A stretch of DNA of 64,000 nt from Gemmatimonadota bacterium (GCA_028873695.1 JAPPNU010000044.1:1-64000), one strand, 5' to 3'. Shown: positions 24,731-34,513, counted from the stretch's first letter. Made by a program: numbers and translations. Notes: a model not told the origin generated them from the letters alone.

Positions 24731-25501
24731 ATGCTGCAAGAGGGTGAGTCCGACCGGGGATGCGTCAATCCCGTTGTGCGGATTGGCGACACCGTGCGCA
24801 GACCTGTTCACAGGTGGACGCCAGCCGTGCATTCCCTGCTGCGCTACCTGGCGGCGGTTGGCTTTTCTGGCGTTCCTCGTGTCCTCGGATTCGACGAACT
24901 CGGACGCGAGGTGCTTTCGTTTATCCCTGGAGAGATTGCCCTGCGACCATGGCCGGAGGTGATGCTCGAGGAAGAGGGCCTTGCTGAGGTCGCGCGTTTC
25001 CTGTCCGGATATCACAATGCGGTGAGGGGTTTCGAGCCGCCCGGGGATGCTGAATGGTATGTTCCCAATATGACCTGGCGACCGGGGATGATCATCCGGC
25101 ATGGGGACCCTGGACCCTGGAATACCGTCTGGGAAGGGCGAACCTTAAAGGGAGTAATCGACTGGGATTTTGCTGAACCGGGTGATCCCCTCTGCGATGT
25201 CAGTCAGTTTGCCTGGTACGCGGTGCCTCTCCGTGGCGAAGAGCAATGGAGAGAAGCCGGTTTTTCCGAGAAGCCTGATCTCAGGTCCAGGTTGGCAGTA
25301 ATTTCCGACACTTATGGCGCCGCCTCCAACGCAATCCTGGACACCTTAGGCGACCTGCAATTGGAAGAGTACCGCAGGATCGAGACGCTCGGAAAGCAAG
25401 GACTCATCCCCTGGTCCATCTTCTACAAACGTGGGGATCTGGCGGAACTGGTAAAAGAAAACACGTGGCTGAAAGAGAATTACGATTCACTTGCCGCATA
25501 A
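24731..25501 (+). CDS. APH/choline-kinase-family phosphotransferase
   Basis: The 256-residue protein has the C-terminal kinase core: LSFIPGEIALRPWP, then IIRHGDPGPWNTVW (HGDxxxxN catalytic loop) and GVIDWDFAEPGDPLCDVSQFAWYA with the metal-binding Asp. The N-terminal lobe is short (RIGDTVRRPVHRWTPAVHSLLRYL), as in the branch usually annotated 'phosphotransferase enzyme family'. It is distinct from the kinases at 23308 and 41228. It is possibly co-transcribed with the peptidase gene 55 bases downstream. Confidence 0.88.
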   Translation: MLQEGESDRGCVNPVVRIGDTVRRPVHRWTPAVHSLLRYLAAVGFSGVPRVLGFDELGREVLSFIPGEIALRPWPEVMLEEEGLAEVARFLSGYHNAVRGFEPPGDAEWYVPNMTWRPGMIIRHGDPGPWNTVWEGRTLKGVIDWDFAEPGDPLCDVSQFAWYAVPLRGEEQWREAGFSEKPDLRSRLAVISDTYGAASNAILDTLGDLQLEEYRRIETLGKQGLIPWSIFYKRGDLAELVKENTWLKENYDSLAA

Positions 25502-25556
25502 ATGTGGTCCGCAGGTCTCGCGCTGCTCGCAGATTGACTACCAACGGGGTAATGTG

Positions 25557-26309
25557 ATGGGAAGCATCGTCGCAATAGGTGGCGGAGAAATCAGCACACT
25601 GGCAACCCGGCCCATCGACGTGGAAATCATCAAGCTTTCGGGATCATCGAATCCAAACGCCCTGTTCATCCCGACGGCAAGCAGCGATTCGGTCGAGTAC
25701 TGGGAAGGATTCGACAGAGCGTATCGAGAGAGCTACGGGTGCGACACCGACGTGCTCTACCTGCTTGGCCAAACGCCGTCGCCGGGGTCCATAGCCGGGA
25801 AGATCGCCCGGGCCGACATCATCTACGTGGGTGGTGGAAACACGCTCAAGATGATGCGCCGATGGCGGCGGCTTGGCGTCGACACCTTGCTCAGGTCGGC
25901 TCATACAGATGGCGCCGTCCTGTGCGGCGTGAGCGCGGGAGCGATCTGCTGGTTCGACCGCGGGCACAGCGACTCGATGTCCTTCTACAGCCCCGACGAC
26001 TGGCGCTACATAGCCGTCACCGGAATCGGACTGCTGAGCGGGCTGGCGTGTCCTCACTACAACAGTGATACCGCTGGCGTACCCAGAAGGCAGGACTTCC
26101 ACGATATGCTGAAGCGAAAGGGTGGAAACGGCCTGGCCATCGACAATGACTGCGCCGTCGCGTTCACGCCGGACGGGTACAGGGTCATCTCCTGTGATCC
26201 CGAATCCGGAGCCTGGTCGCTCCGGGTCCGGCGAGGCCGGATCGTCGAGCGCGCTCTGCCGGTTAATTCCGACTATCTCCCAATTGATTCCCTCTACGAA
26301 GGGCATTAG
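25557..26309 (+). CDS. Peptidase E-like serine dipeptidase (family S51)
   Basis: The 250-residue protein begins MGSIVAIGGGEIST and contains the S51 elements: IIYVGGGNTLKMM (92-100) and CGVSAGAICWF with nucleophile Ser126, followed by YNSDTAGVPRRQDFHDML with the His region. S51 enzymes cleave aspartyl dipeptides or cyanophycin fragments in the cytosol. An ATG at 25557 after GGGGTAATGTG was chosen because the family begins at the first beta strand. The upstream frame back to 25491 is not homologous. Confidence 0.9.
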   Translation: MGSIVAIGGGEISTLATRPIDVEIIKLSGSSNPNALFIPTASSDSVEYWEGFDRAYRESYGCDTDVLYLLGQTPSPGSIAGKIARADIIYVGGGNTLKMMRRWRRLGVDTLLRSAHTDGAVLCGVSAGAICWFDRGHSDSMSFYSPDDWRYIAVTGIGLLSGLACPHYNSDTAGVPRRQDFHDMLKRKGGNGLAIDNDCAVAFTPDGYRVISCDPESGAWSLRVRRGRIVERALPVNSDYLPIDSLYEGH

Positions 26310-26413
26310 CCGAAGTCCCGCAGTCTCGTTATCAACAGGAATCTGTTGCAAGATGCGACGGAAAGCCATTTGGGAGTTGCCTGACTGACGCCGTCAAGAC
26401 ATGGAGAAGATAT

Positions 26414-27364
26414 ATGGCGGTTAGACCGGAGTATCTGGAAAAGGGGTTGTTGGGACTGAGCCGAGCCCACCTTGCGAATACCATGACCGGATATTTGGGC
26501 GCAACTCTCGTCGCTGGCTATCTCTTAAGTGAGGAACACCGTGAACTGGACAGGAAGGTTCATGCAGGCATAGAGAAAGAACTGGATCGTGTCCTCAATG
26601 GCGAGTCGGTATTTGACCCCGGCGAAGGCGGACCAATTGCAACGTCGGAACTGTTTGTACCGTACCCGGACGAAGCCATGCAGGTAGATCAGATTGACCG
26701 CATCGCACAGGTCCTATCCGGAAACATCGGAGAAACTCGCTCCTCGGGTCACAACGTGATCTTCGCTTCTCTGTCCATTCGGGCGCTTCAGGAGTACCCC
26801 CGGTACGCAACATCGTCTGTCATCGATGGCATATGCAGATTGATCGGGGGCTTTGACCGGGCATCTGCCGGAAGCGGTTACTACGGGAGGGAAAAGGGTC
26901 GGATCGACGGAGACATGATCACGTTGCCGGAACATTCGGATTTTCCGCCGTATTCCAATCCGGAGGGCATGATCGAAGCGGTGCTGGATGAGCTCCTCGA
27001 GTCAGCTGCCGAACGGAGACAGGGATACGGGGGATTGTGGCACGTTATCAACCATGCCGCTTCGCTGATCGATCTGTCTGAGTGTGGCTACGCTGACCTG
27101 GCGCAGAAAGGACTTGAGGCCCACCATCGTAATGTCCGCCTGTGGAGATCCCTGCCGAATGTCGAGGACGAACTGGGGACTGAAGAGCCGGCTGAAGAAG
27201 ATCCCTGCACACCCGTCTATTGGGAATGTGGCGCCCTGAGGAGGGATCGCGCAAGGCTTACTCACCGGATTAAGACGTTATATGGGTTCCACAGGTTGAC
27301 CTGTATGGTTGAAGATACGACCAGGTTGCAGCGGGCCAGGGATGCGCTTCGCTATTTGATGTAG
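26414..27364 (+). CDS. Conserved hypothetical protein, mostly helical
   Basis: The 316-residue protein is not assigned to a family I can name. It is helix-rich and soluble: AHLANTMTGYLGATLVAGYLLSEEH near the start, HNVIFASLSIRALQEYP in the middle and GLWHVINHAASLIDL in the second half, with conserved-looking His and Gly residues that could line a pocket as in helical barrels. GAGAAGATAT precedes the ATG. It ends 15 bases before the ankyrin gene, so the two are likely co-transcribed. Confidence 0.8.
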   Translation: MAVRPEYLEKGLLGLSRAHLANTMTGYLGATLVAGYLLSEEHRELDRKVHAGIEKELDRVLNGESVFDPGEGGPIATSELFVPYPDEAMQVDQIDRIAQVLSGNIGETRSSGHNVIFASLSIRALQEYPRYATSSVIDGICRLIGGFDRASAGSGYYGREKGRIDGDMITLPEHSDFPPYSNPEGMIEAVLDELLESAAERRQGYGGLWHVINHAASLIDLSECGYADLAQKGLEAHHRNVRLWRSLPNVEDELGTEEPAEEDPCTPVYWECGALRRDRARLTHRIKTLYGFHRLTCMVEDTTRLQRARDALRYLM

Positions 27365-27379
27365 GAGACTGAAAATCCG

Positions 27380-28822
27380 ATGCCGGATCCTGGGTTGAAG
27401 AGGGCAATAGAAGCAGCCGAGAAGGCTATCCACGCCAACGATACCGCTCGCCTGGAGCGTCTCGTTGCGGAGCACCCGGGTCTGCTCACGTGGCACAATC
27501 AGGACGACGAGCGCGGCGTTCTGCTCTACGCCACTATTTCCTATGCAAACTTTCCCGGCGCCGAGAACGAAGCCGTGTTCAACCGGCCCGACTGTGCCCG
27601 CCTGTTGCTCGACGCCGGCGCAGTTATGCATCCCCAGGTGTACTTGAGGGCAATCGACACCGGCGCTCACGGCATGCTGGCGCTGTTTGACGAGAAGGGC
27701 GTACTGCCGGAAAACCTTCGAACGTTGACCGCGAGGGGCGATCTCGAAAAAGTGCAGGGATGTTTCGACTCTGCCGGTGCCCTGTCCGACGTCGGACGCC
27801 CGCAGGCGGAACTGCGTACCGGGTACGCTGGAGCTGAGGCTGACTGGCCGGATCCCGCGGACGATCAATTGATCGTTGCAGATGCGTTCCTCTATGCCTG
27901 CCGGTTGGGTCATCGCGAAATCGCGCACTTCCTGATGGGTCGTTGCCTTCAGCTCGACGACGATCTCCGTTCCCGGGTGGAGGCATGGCAAGGGAAAACG
28001 GCCTTTATCGACTTCCTCCTGGAAAAGCGCCCGGAGGGGGGAAGAAATGCGCACTCGTACCGGGAGGTGGATGGCGAACCCGGCCTGATCTGGCGTCGGG
28101 CCGTGGAACTGCGCCTGCTGGCTGCATTGGACGATGGAGACGCGGATTCCATCCGCGATCTGCTCGCGGCCGAACCCTTTCTCCTCGGACCCCGCTATCT
28201 CGAGACCCAGGAAATGTTGCTTTCAGTCGCGGCCTGCTCCGAGGGAAAACTGCCGGTGATCGAAGCCGTGATCACGAGCGGCGCGGCCATCACCACAGTG
28301 GCTGAGCCGCCGGCGTCTCGCGCCATCTTCTATGCTCTCGAATACGGGAATGCCGATTACGTTCCGGCCCTGTCGCAGATCTGGCCCGTGCCTGACGATC
28401 TGCCCCACGCTGCCGGTCTGAGCAACATGGAAGCCGTTGCAAAGAGGTTCGCCAACGGGTTTCCGCGGTTGGGGGATCCATCCCTGTATGTCTGCCCACC
28501 CGGGGAATCACCATTGGCCGGCGTTAAGGAGATCGTCGACAGGGCTTTGGCATGGGCGGTGCAGAACGGGAATTACGAGGTCGCGGACTATCTCCTTGAT
28601 CACGGCGCGAATATCAATACGAGATGGAGTACCCACGAGCCGGCCAGCATCCTGCACAAATGCGCCTTCGCCGGCCGTATGGAACAGGTGGTGTATCTCG
28701 TTGGCAAAGGAATCGACCTGAACATCAGAGATCATCGTCACGATGGCACGGCGGAAGACTGGGCACGGCACGCGGGACATGAAGAAATCGCCGAATATCT
28801 GGCGGGATTCAAGGGCGCGTAG
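27380..28822 (+). CDS. Ankyrin-repeat protein
   Basis: The 480-residue protein is built of degenerate ankyrin repeats. Clear units are NRPDCARLLLDAGAVMHP, GNYEVADYLLDHGANINT and GRMEQVVYLVGKGIDLNI, closing with HDGTAEDWARHAGHEEIAEYL. The central part has weaker units. It has no signal peptide or membrane segment, so it is probably a cytosolic protein-binding scaffold. A smaller ankyrin protein is found at 51365. It is likely translated with the 26414 gene. Confidence 0.88.
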   Translation: MPDPGLKRAIEAAEKAIHANDTARLERLVAEHPGLLTWHNQDDERGVLLYATISYANFPGAENEAVFNRPDCARLLLDAGAVMHPQVYLRAIDTGAHGMLALFDEKGVLPENLRTLTARGDLEKVQGCFDSAGALSDVGRPQAELRTGYAGAEADWPDPADDQLIVADAFLYACRLGHREIAHFLMGRCLQLDDDLRSRVEAWQGKTAFIDFLLEKRPEGGRNAHSYREVDGEPGLIWRRAVELRLLAALDDGDADSIRDLLAAEPFLLGPRYLETQEMLLSVAACSEGKLPVIEAVITSGAAITTVAEPPASRAIFYALEYGNADYVPALSQIWPVPDDLPHAAGLSNMEAVAKRFANGFPRLGDPSLYVCPPGESPLAGVKEIVDRALAWAVQNGNYEVADYLLDHGANINTRWSTHEPASILHKCAFAGRMEQVVYLVGKGIDLNIRDHRHDGTAEDWARHAGHEEIAEYLAGFKGA

Positions 28823-29131
28823 TTTACGGTGGGTTTGCCCGATTGTCCTGGTTCATCCGGCGGACTCTTTAGAATCATCGCAGTATTGACCAGCCTTCAC
28901 AGAGGTGAAGCTGATGCTACTTCCGATTACAGCACGTTTCGCGCCACGGCGCCGAGCCTGTCCTGAGCCTGCAGAAAAGCGTCTTGGCCGTTGACAACCC
29001 GCGCTATAGGTTCGCACGTGGCCAGGACTTTACTCGCAAGGGCGCATTTCCTGAATTGGAGCAAGACAATACCGTGGCGACCCTGAAAAACCAATTTAAA
29101 GCCTGTGGCCGAGTGGGCGAAGTCGCAATCA
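28823..29131 (+). repeat. Gene-free spacer with attC-like elements
   Basis: No gene is seen. From 28922 CGATTACAGCACGTTTCGCGC resembles the half-sites elsewhere. Between about 28995 and 29020 GACAACCCGCGCTATAGGTTCG resembles the inner AACC...GGTTCG loop of the hairpins, but a terminal ACGTTAC is missing. It is a possible decayed site. Confidence 0.3.
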
Positions 29132-29638
29132 ATGTCCAGTGATATTGGTCCAGGAACTCGCCTGTTTTGGTCTGCGAAGTCCGGCCTCTGCTCCGGAACA
29201 GTTGTAAGACCTGGAGACTTCCAGACCTATATGATGCGTCAGGTCCTGATCGAAGTCCAAACAGGCTCTCGCACGGTAACGGTTCCAAATGCCGCCGAGA
29301 CAGGTCGTGTCACGATGGAACTCGCGTGGGAGACGGTTCGTCTACGGGAATTTCCTCAGAGACCAAGTCGGTTTGACTGCCTGTTTCTCTGGCCGGAAGC
29401 GAGTGCTGCCAGACGATTCGACTCGCATAGGGAAGCGTGCGAATTGTATGGTGTCGAGATTCTTGAATGCGCGCGCGCGTTCGCTGCTGATATGAACCTG
29501 ATAAGTTACTTCGAAGCGTCTGAATCCCTTGCATCGATGTTCGAGAGGGCGCGAAGATACTGGCAGGCCGAGCGGAAGGACGAGCACGGGGAGATACTGT
29601 TGGAGGGTACCATTCGGATTCAGGGGGCAATCTCGTAA
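29132..29638 (+). CDS. DUF2441-like protein
   Basis: The 168-residue soluble protein has the order expected of the uncharacterised DUF2441 family: SRFDCLFLWPEASAARRF, YGVEILECARAFAADMNLIS, then FERARRYWQAERKDEHGEILLEGTIRI near the C-terminus. The ATG at 29132 (MSSDIGPGTRLFW) was preferred to a GTG nine codons upstream. Its function is unknown; members are often near toxin-antitoxin or ADP-ribosyl-type genes, but nothing here supports a role. Confidence 0.65.
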   Translation: MSSDIGPGTRLFWSAKSGLCSGTVVRPGDFQTYMMRQVLIEVQTGSRTVTVPNAAETGRVTMELAWETVRLREFPQRPSRFDCLFLWPEASAARRFDSHREACELYGVEILECARAFAADMNLISYFEASESLASMFERARRYWQAERKDEHGEILLEGTIRIQGAIS

Positions 29639-29765
29639 ATGAAAACAAGGGCTGGCTGGCGGCTGCGCCGCCCTGTCCATCGGCAACTCGCTAAGCGAGA
29701 TCGACGGGCGCGGCGACGATACAGGTAGTGTGAAGAGTGAATCAACAATACTTGAGGAAGTAACG

Positions 29766-30689
29766 ATGAATTACCAGTTCAGGATGAACTGCGGGCTCTT
29801 ACGCTTGTATGACGAGTTTGACTCCTCACCGGATGAGTCGGCGCCTGGCTTCCAGTATGAACTCTCACATCCTGAACTCGATCGTCTGCGCGAAGCATAT
29901 CGACTTGATCAGGTTGCGGGAGGAGGAGACGGGTGGTCAAAGGCCCTGAACCTGATGCAGTGGATGTCAGAAGGCATATGCCACAGAGGCGACATAACCA
30001 AATCGCTTCCCGAGGTCTGCGAATCCCTGCCCATGAACGCTTCGGGACTTCTGAAATATTCGTTCGGCAAAGGCGAGGACTATGGCATCAACTGCTACAT
30101 GCTGTCCATTGTGCTTACCGAGGCATGCCTGGCTCTGGGACTGCCGAGCCGAATCGTGTCTCTGAATCCTTTGAATCCATTCGATTATGATAATCATCTG
30201 GTCTCGGTGGTCTGGTGTACTTCTCTCTCGAAGTGGGTGATGGTTGATCCTTCGTACAATGCGTATCTGCGTGATGCTGACGGACTGATCCTGAATCCAT
30301 GGGAGACCAGGGATCGACTTTGCCGACACGAGACGATTTTCTGTAACGACGAGATGAGTCACAACGGAGCCAGGTACAGCTCGGAAGACTATCTGACGTA
30401 CATGGCAAAGAACCTGCTCTACATGCACTCCCCATGCTTCAACGGCTTCGGAAGTGTAACCTCGGGGAAGACGTGGCTTACGCTGGCCCCGAAAGACCTG
30501 GACGTCTGCAAGCGTGAGACATACAACCTGAAATGGCGTGAAGAGGGCGAAAGCGGGAACTGGGAGAACGAAGAACTTCAAAGTCGTCTTGAGAAGCGAA
30601 GGCTGGCGGGAGGCCACGCGTACACGTCCTCGGTCGCGTCTTTTGCTCAAGCGCCGAGCTGCCCAATAGACTCGAAGAGAATTGACTGA
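29766..30689 (+). CDS. Transglutaminase-like (papain-fold) protein
   Basis: The 307-residue protein carries a transglutaminase-like triad in order: Cys110 in GINCYMLSIVLTEACLALGLPSR, His144 in DNHLVSVVW and Asp161 in WVMVDPSYN. This is the arrangement of bacterial transglutaminase-like cysteine proteases and amidases. There is no signal peptide, so it would act in the cytosol. The ATG at 29766 follows GAGGAAGTAACG. The spacer before it is unique sequence. The substrate is unknown. Confidence 0.85.
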   Translation: MNYQFRMNCGLLRLYDEFDSSPDESAPGFQYELSHPELDRLREAYRLDQVAGGGDGWSKALNLMQWMSEGICHRGDITKSLPEVCESLPMNASGLLKYSFGKGEDYGINCYMLSIVLTEACLALGLPSRIVSLNPLNPFDYDNHLVSVVWCTSLSKWVMVDPSYNAYLRDADGLILNPWETRDRLCRHETIFCNDEMSHNGARYSSEDYLTYMAKNLLYMHSPCFNGFGSVTSGKTWLTLAPKDLDVCKRETYNLKWREEGESGNWENEELQSRLEKRRLAGGHAYTSSVASFAQAPSCPIDSKRID

Positions 30690-31137
30690 ATCAGAATGTC
30701 AACTTTGTATATATCCACTGCTATCCAAGAACCGTGGGATTTTCGAACATATGGTTCGAAGACTGGCTTCAATTCGCGATCTTGAACGGGTCTGACCCGG
30801 ATAACGGAAACCAGGTTGCCATCGGTGGGAGTTTGTCGCAAGGCATGTCATTCTGAGCGGAGTCAAAGCATCTTTCGCCGCTTCCGTCCCGCGCTGCCGG
30901 CGGACGTGCTGCCTCTCAGGTATCGATACGTGCAAATCACACGGGGAGGAACCGATGCTGCAGTAGATCCTTCGTCGGCCTGGGTACCGGCCCTGGATGG
31001 CAGTCTGATGTCAAGTGAAACCGATGCATTTCGCGGACGTTGCACCCAGGCCTCCTCTGGATGACGGTCCTTGCCGACGCCTGACCGACACATTTCGCCA
31101 CCTGAATGTAAGCGGAAACAGCCAGTTGAGAGAGCAA
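30690..31137 (+). repeat. Gene-free repeat cluster (family D followed by B)
   Basis: From 30722 to about 30985 the sequence matches 14983-15240, and 30995-31100 matches 12630-12736, so this is the longest single copy (about 380 bp) of the composite repeat. It includes TGTCATTCTGAGCGGAG at 30846 and ATGCTGCAGTAGATCCTTC at 30955. It has no gene; the next coding region starts at 31138 directly after the repeat. Confidence 0.8.
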
Positions 31138-31929
31138 ATGAGCCACCCGAAGACATCCATAGCTACCTCCTTCGCATATGACTGCCCACTTGAGGATCTG
31201 CTTCCCTTGATAGCTGAGGCAGGATTCACGCATGTATCGCTCGGAGCACAAAAGTCACATTCGAGCTACCTGGGTGGCACGAGGAGATCCGGTTTGCGGA
31301 ATCTCCTGCGTGACTGCAACCTGAATATGGACACAATTCACGGCAAGCCGCTTCACCTTCCGCGCGCGGATTCGACCCTGGCCGCCACGGTTGAATCCGC
31401 GGCCTTTCTCGATGTACCAATCGTCGTCGTGCACGCCGGGCCATTCGTCCTCAAGCCCACGGAGATACACGAGTACCTGGAGGTGGCTCTCGCCACCTGC
31501 GAGGCTCTGACTTCAATCCTTCGGGATAACGGAGTTAAATTGGCACTGGAGAACGTACATCCCGGTCCCGCTACGGATCTTGTCCGACGCGCTCTTTACA
31601 GTCTGCCACGTGACGTTTTCGGGTTTTGCTACGATTCTTCACATGATCAAATGGGAGGTCCAAGGCCCTTTACATTGCTTGAGGATATGTCGGATCGGCT
31701 TCTGGCGCTTCACTTGTCGGATCGGGTCCGTGCGTATGTAGACCATGCCATTCCCGGCGATGGGTTCATTGACTGGGAGAATCTATGCCGGCTAATCCGC
31801 AACACCGACTACGGTGGGCCAGTGACACTTGAGGTTCTGACAAAACATTCGCGGGTGAAGGAGCGGAAAGAATTCGTGAGGCTGGCTTTCGAACAAGCCG
31901 CGAGGCTGTACAATCTGGCCTTTGCATAA
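31138..31929 (+). CDS. Sugar phosphate isomerase/epimerase (xylose isomerase-like TIM barrel)
   Basis: The 263-residue protein fits the AP-endonuclease-2/xylose isomerase-like barrel: PLIAEAGFTHVSLG, DTIHGKPLHLP, FLDVPIVVVHAGPF, LALENVHPGPATDLV (metal Glu), FGFCYDSSHDQM (Asp, His), LLALHLSDRV and GPVTLEVLTKH. These strands supply the usual divalent-metal ligands. It is cytosolic. The ATG at 31138 follows the repeat cluster; a longer frame back to 31015 is entirely repeat sequence, which decides the start. Confidence 0.9.
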   Translation: MSHPKTSIATSFAYDCPLEDLLPLIAEAGFTHVSLGAQKSHSSYLGGTRRSGLRNLLRDCNLNMDTIHGKPLHLPRADSTLAATVESAAFLDVPIVVVHAGPFVLKPTEIHEYLEVALATCEALTSILRDNGVKLALENVHPGPATDLVRRALYSLPRDVFGFCYDSSHDQMGGPRPFTLLEDMSDRLLALHLSDRVRAYVDHAIPGDGFIDWENLCRLIRNTDYGGPVTLEVLTKHSRVKERKEFVRLAFEQAARLYNLAFA

Positions 31930-32142
31930 GGGGAAGAAGCCTGCCCACCAGGAGTTTGGCTCAGGTAGAACAACACGACGAATAACAGGTCCGCCTGAGC
32001 GCCGGTCGCGTTCGCTCCCACGACCTCGCGCAACCCACATTCGCTGCGATAAGTGGGTTCGCCGGTGGCAAGAATGTCGTAGGCCAGGCGATGCCGGTCG
32101 AACTGGGAAATCTGATTCCAATTACAGACGAAAGGATCATTG

Positions 32143-33201
32143 ATGCCTCGACATGACATTCACTGTCGTTTCTTTTCTCAGGAAGACCTCCTTGCCGCCG
32201 GATGCCTGGACATCCGGATGGCGATGGACGCTGCCGAATCGGCTATTCGTGCCTTCGATAAAGGAGACGTCCTGTTTCCTGACAAGATCGTGCAGATCTT
32301 CAACGATGAAACCCAGGAGAGAATCAACTGCCTGCCGGCGACGTTCAAGGATAAGGAAATTTGCGGCATGAAGTGGGTGTCGGTCTTTCCTCCGAATCCG
32401 GTCAAACATGGGATTCAGAATCTCTCGGCAGTGATCATCTTGTCCGAGATTGTTCACGGATTCCCGATTGCGTTCATGGAAGGCACCCTGTGTTCCAATA
32501 TTCGAGTTGGGAGCATCGGAGCGCTGGCCGCCAAATATCTGGCGCGTCAGGACGCAACATCGATCGGATTCATCGGCGCCGGTGAACAGGCAAAGATGCA
32601 TCTGATCGCGATGAAGACTGCGATACCATCCCTGACGACATGTCGTGTGGCCGCGAAGCTGGGCGCTGAGGAAGAACAGTTTACAAAGGAAATGTCTGCA
32701 ATCGTTCCCGATATGGATTTTTCGATGGCGAATTCAGACCTCGAACGTGCCATTGACGGAGCGGACGTCATTGTCACGGCAACAAGCGCACAGGCGCCGC
32801 TGCTTAAGGCGGACTGGATGAAACCCGGTGCTTTCTACAGTCACATTGGTGGATGGGAAGATGAATACAACGTGGCGAAACTGTGCGATAAGATTGTATG
32901 CGATGACTGGGAGACCGTGAAACATCGAACACAGACGCTCAGCCGTATGTACAAGGAGGGCCTGCTGACGGATAACGACATGTATGCGAATCTCGTGGAA
33001 TTGGTCCGTGGTACGAAGCCGGGGAGGGAAAACGACGACGAAAGGATCTATTTTAACGCAGTGGGTCTGGCCTACGTTGACGTTGGGATCGCCATTGCCA
33101 TGTACGAAAGAGCCCTCGATGCCGGCCTGGGACAGGATCTGCAATTGCAGCGCGAAATGATCTTTGAGCATGCCGACCTGAAAGATTGGGTACGGCTGTG
33201 A
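32143..33201 (+). CDS. Ornithine cyclodeaminase / mu-crystallin-family protein
   Basis: The 352-residue protein has the family's N-terminal substrate domain (DIRMAMDAAESAIRAFDKGDV, GMKWVSVFPPNPVKHG) and a Rossmann domain starting TSIGFIGAGEQAKMHL (GxGxxx about 144-149), then GADVIVTATSAQAPLL and GAFYSHIGG. The group includes ornithine cyclodeaminase, alanine dehydrogenase, ketimine reductase and SbnB-type siderophore-precursor enzymes; I cannot pick one. The start is ATG, directly preceded by an in-frame TTG. It is possibly unrelated to the isomerase gene 213 bases upstream. Confidence 0.9.
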   Translation: MPRHDIHCRFFSQEDLLAAGCLDIRMAMDAAESAIRAFDKGDVLFPDKIVQIFNDETQERINCLPATFKDKEICGMKWVSVFPPNPVKHGIQNLSAVIILSEIVHGFPIAFMEGTLCSNIRVGSIGALAAKYLARQDATSIGFIGAGEQAKMHLIAMKTAIPSLTTCRVAAKLGAEEEQFTKEMSAIVPDMDFSMANSDLERAIDGADVIVTATSAQAPLLKADWMKPGAFYSHIGGWEDEYNVAKLCDKIVCDDWETVKHRTQTLSRMYKEGLLTDNDMYANLVELVRGTKPGRENDDERIYFNAVGLAYVDVGIAIAMYERALDAGLGQDLQLQREMIFEHADLKDWVRL

Positions 33202-33739
33202 CCAATGCCTCCACGTGCGAATGCCAGGACAGATCATCATATAACAATCGCATGCGCAGGAACCGCGGATTCTGCAGCGACTGATCAACCGCAACTCTAC
33301 AAAGACAACCTTCAATTTACCACAAAAAGCACAAAAGGCACAGAAGGTGACGGTGCGAAAACGGGGTTTTGAGGTCGTTCAGAGGGATGAAATTTCCCCT
33401 CACGTCCAGTGACCTCAAGTATGCGGGACCTTTGACGTCAGTTCGCCTTTGTTCTTCTGTATATATTCGACATTCAGGTCCCCGAATAATAGTGAATCAA
33501 GGTTAAGACGGCATCACGGGGCCCCTGATGCTGGTCAATGGTGTCGACCGATACCGAATGAGATCCCCGCTGGAAAGGCTGTCTGGTGGGGATTCTGCAC
33601 GGCGTACGCGACCCGGCGTTTGCGTTTACCTCGCACACATGGTCCGCAAGCGGTGAAGAATACGGTTGAAATCGCGACATCTGGTTCAGGCAATGAGTGT
33701 TTTTCTCACGTGGAACTGGATAGATCGGAGGTGTTGCTG
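33202..33739 (+). repeat. Gene-free spacer with repeat family A copy 2 (inverted)
   Basis: CATATAACAATCGCATGCGC at 33238 resembles the half-sites. 33297-33345 (AAGACAACC, TTACCACAAAAAGCAC) is the reverse complement of 24659-24703. 33386-33508 is a diverged minus-strand copy of family A. The stretch 33510-33739 looks unique; an open frame extends through it into the methyltransferase but shows no recognisable protein. Confidence 0.65.
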
Positions 33740-34405
33740 GTGGATCTGAAATCGCATTCGTACCACAAGCAGATGATCGAATATTATGACGGCGCCAAAT
33801 ATTCTTACGACTGGGACGGCGTGCGGCAGTCGTACATCGACGATGAGGCCAACTTGAGCGTCGAACAGAGACGCACAATAGAACAAATCCAGCGGGTATT
33901 TTCCGGTCGTAAGGTGCTGGAACTCGCAGCCGGAGGGGGACGATGGACGAAACACATCGCGCAAACAGCCAAATCGGTTTTAGCTACGGACACGTCGGAA
34001 CAAGTCCTGGCAATCGGACGTAGTCTGGTGAAGGAGGCGAACGTGAGGTTCGTCCAATCTGACGCATTCAAATTAGGCCAGCTGGACGAGCGTTTCGATG
34101 CGGCATTTCACTTCAACTTCATCAATCATCTGTCGTATTCTGATTGGCCCCGACTGATGGAAAGCCTTCACCGAAAACTCATTTGCGGAGCCGTGGTTGT
34201 CATGGGGGGCCAACGATACCGGGCCCCTGAGAGCGACGACGGGATTGACTACTACACGGATCGCGAGTGTTCCGATGGAAAGCGCTATCGGCTTATCGAC
34301 AATCTACCGGACGAAGACCAGGTGGAATCTGTGATCGGTCATCTGGTAGAAGACTTGGAGTTTGCGATGGACAATCGCTGGTGGGCAAAGTACACTGTTC
34401 TCTGA
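33740..34405 (+). CDS. Class I SAM-dependent methyltransferase
   Basis: The 221-residue protein starts at GTG 33740, six bases after a GGAGGTG Shine-Dalgarno. It shows MIEYYDGAKYSYDWD, then motif I KVLELAAGGGRWTKHIAQ, LATDTSEQVLAIGRSL, FVQSDAFKL and FDAAFHFNFINHLSYSDW. The frame continues upstream to 33449, but that part includes repeat-derived sequence and was excluded. The acceptor is unknown. Confidence 0.85.
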   Translation: MDLKSHSYHKQMIEYYDGAKYSYDWDGVRQSYIDDEANLSVEQRRTIEQIQRVFSGRKVLELAAGGGRWTKHIAQTAKSVLATDTSEQVLAIGRSLVKEANVRFVQSDAFKLGQLDERFDAAFHFNFINHLSYSDWPRLMESLHRKLICGAVVVMGGQRYRAPESDDGIDYYTDRECSDGKRYRLIDNLPDEDQVESVIGHLVEDLEFAMDNRWWAKYTVL

Positions 34406-34486
34406 TATTCGAGCGGAAGCATGGTACACAGCTTCAATCGACACGTCAGCCCAAGGCATCAGACCTGATTCTGTCCTTTTCGTCTT

Positions 34487-34513
34487 GTAGGGACGCCCCT
34501 TGTGGGCGCCCTG
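34487..34513 (+). repeat. Short interspersed repeat family F, copy 1
   Basis: TGTAGGGACGCCCCTTGTGG followed by GCGCCC is one of three near-identical short palindromic repeats, with 47308-47333 and 55401-55426. GGGCG/CGCCC self-complementarity gives a small hairpin. Confidence 0.75.

Noticed and set aside
33449-33739. N-terminal extension of the methyltransferase at 33740
   Set aside because: The extension overlaps repeat family A and a better GGAGGTG/GTG start exists at 33740.
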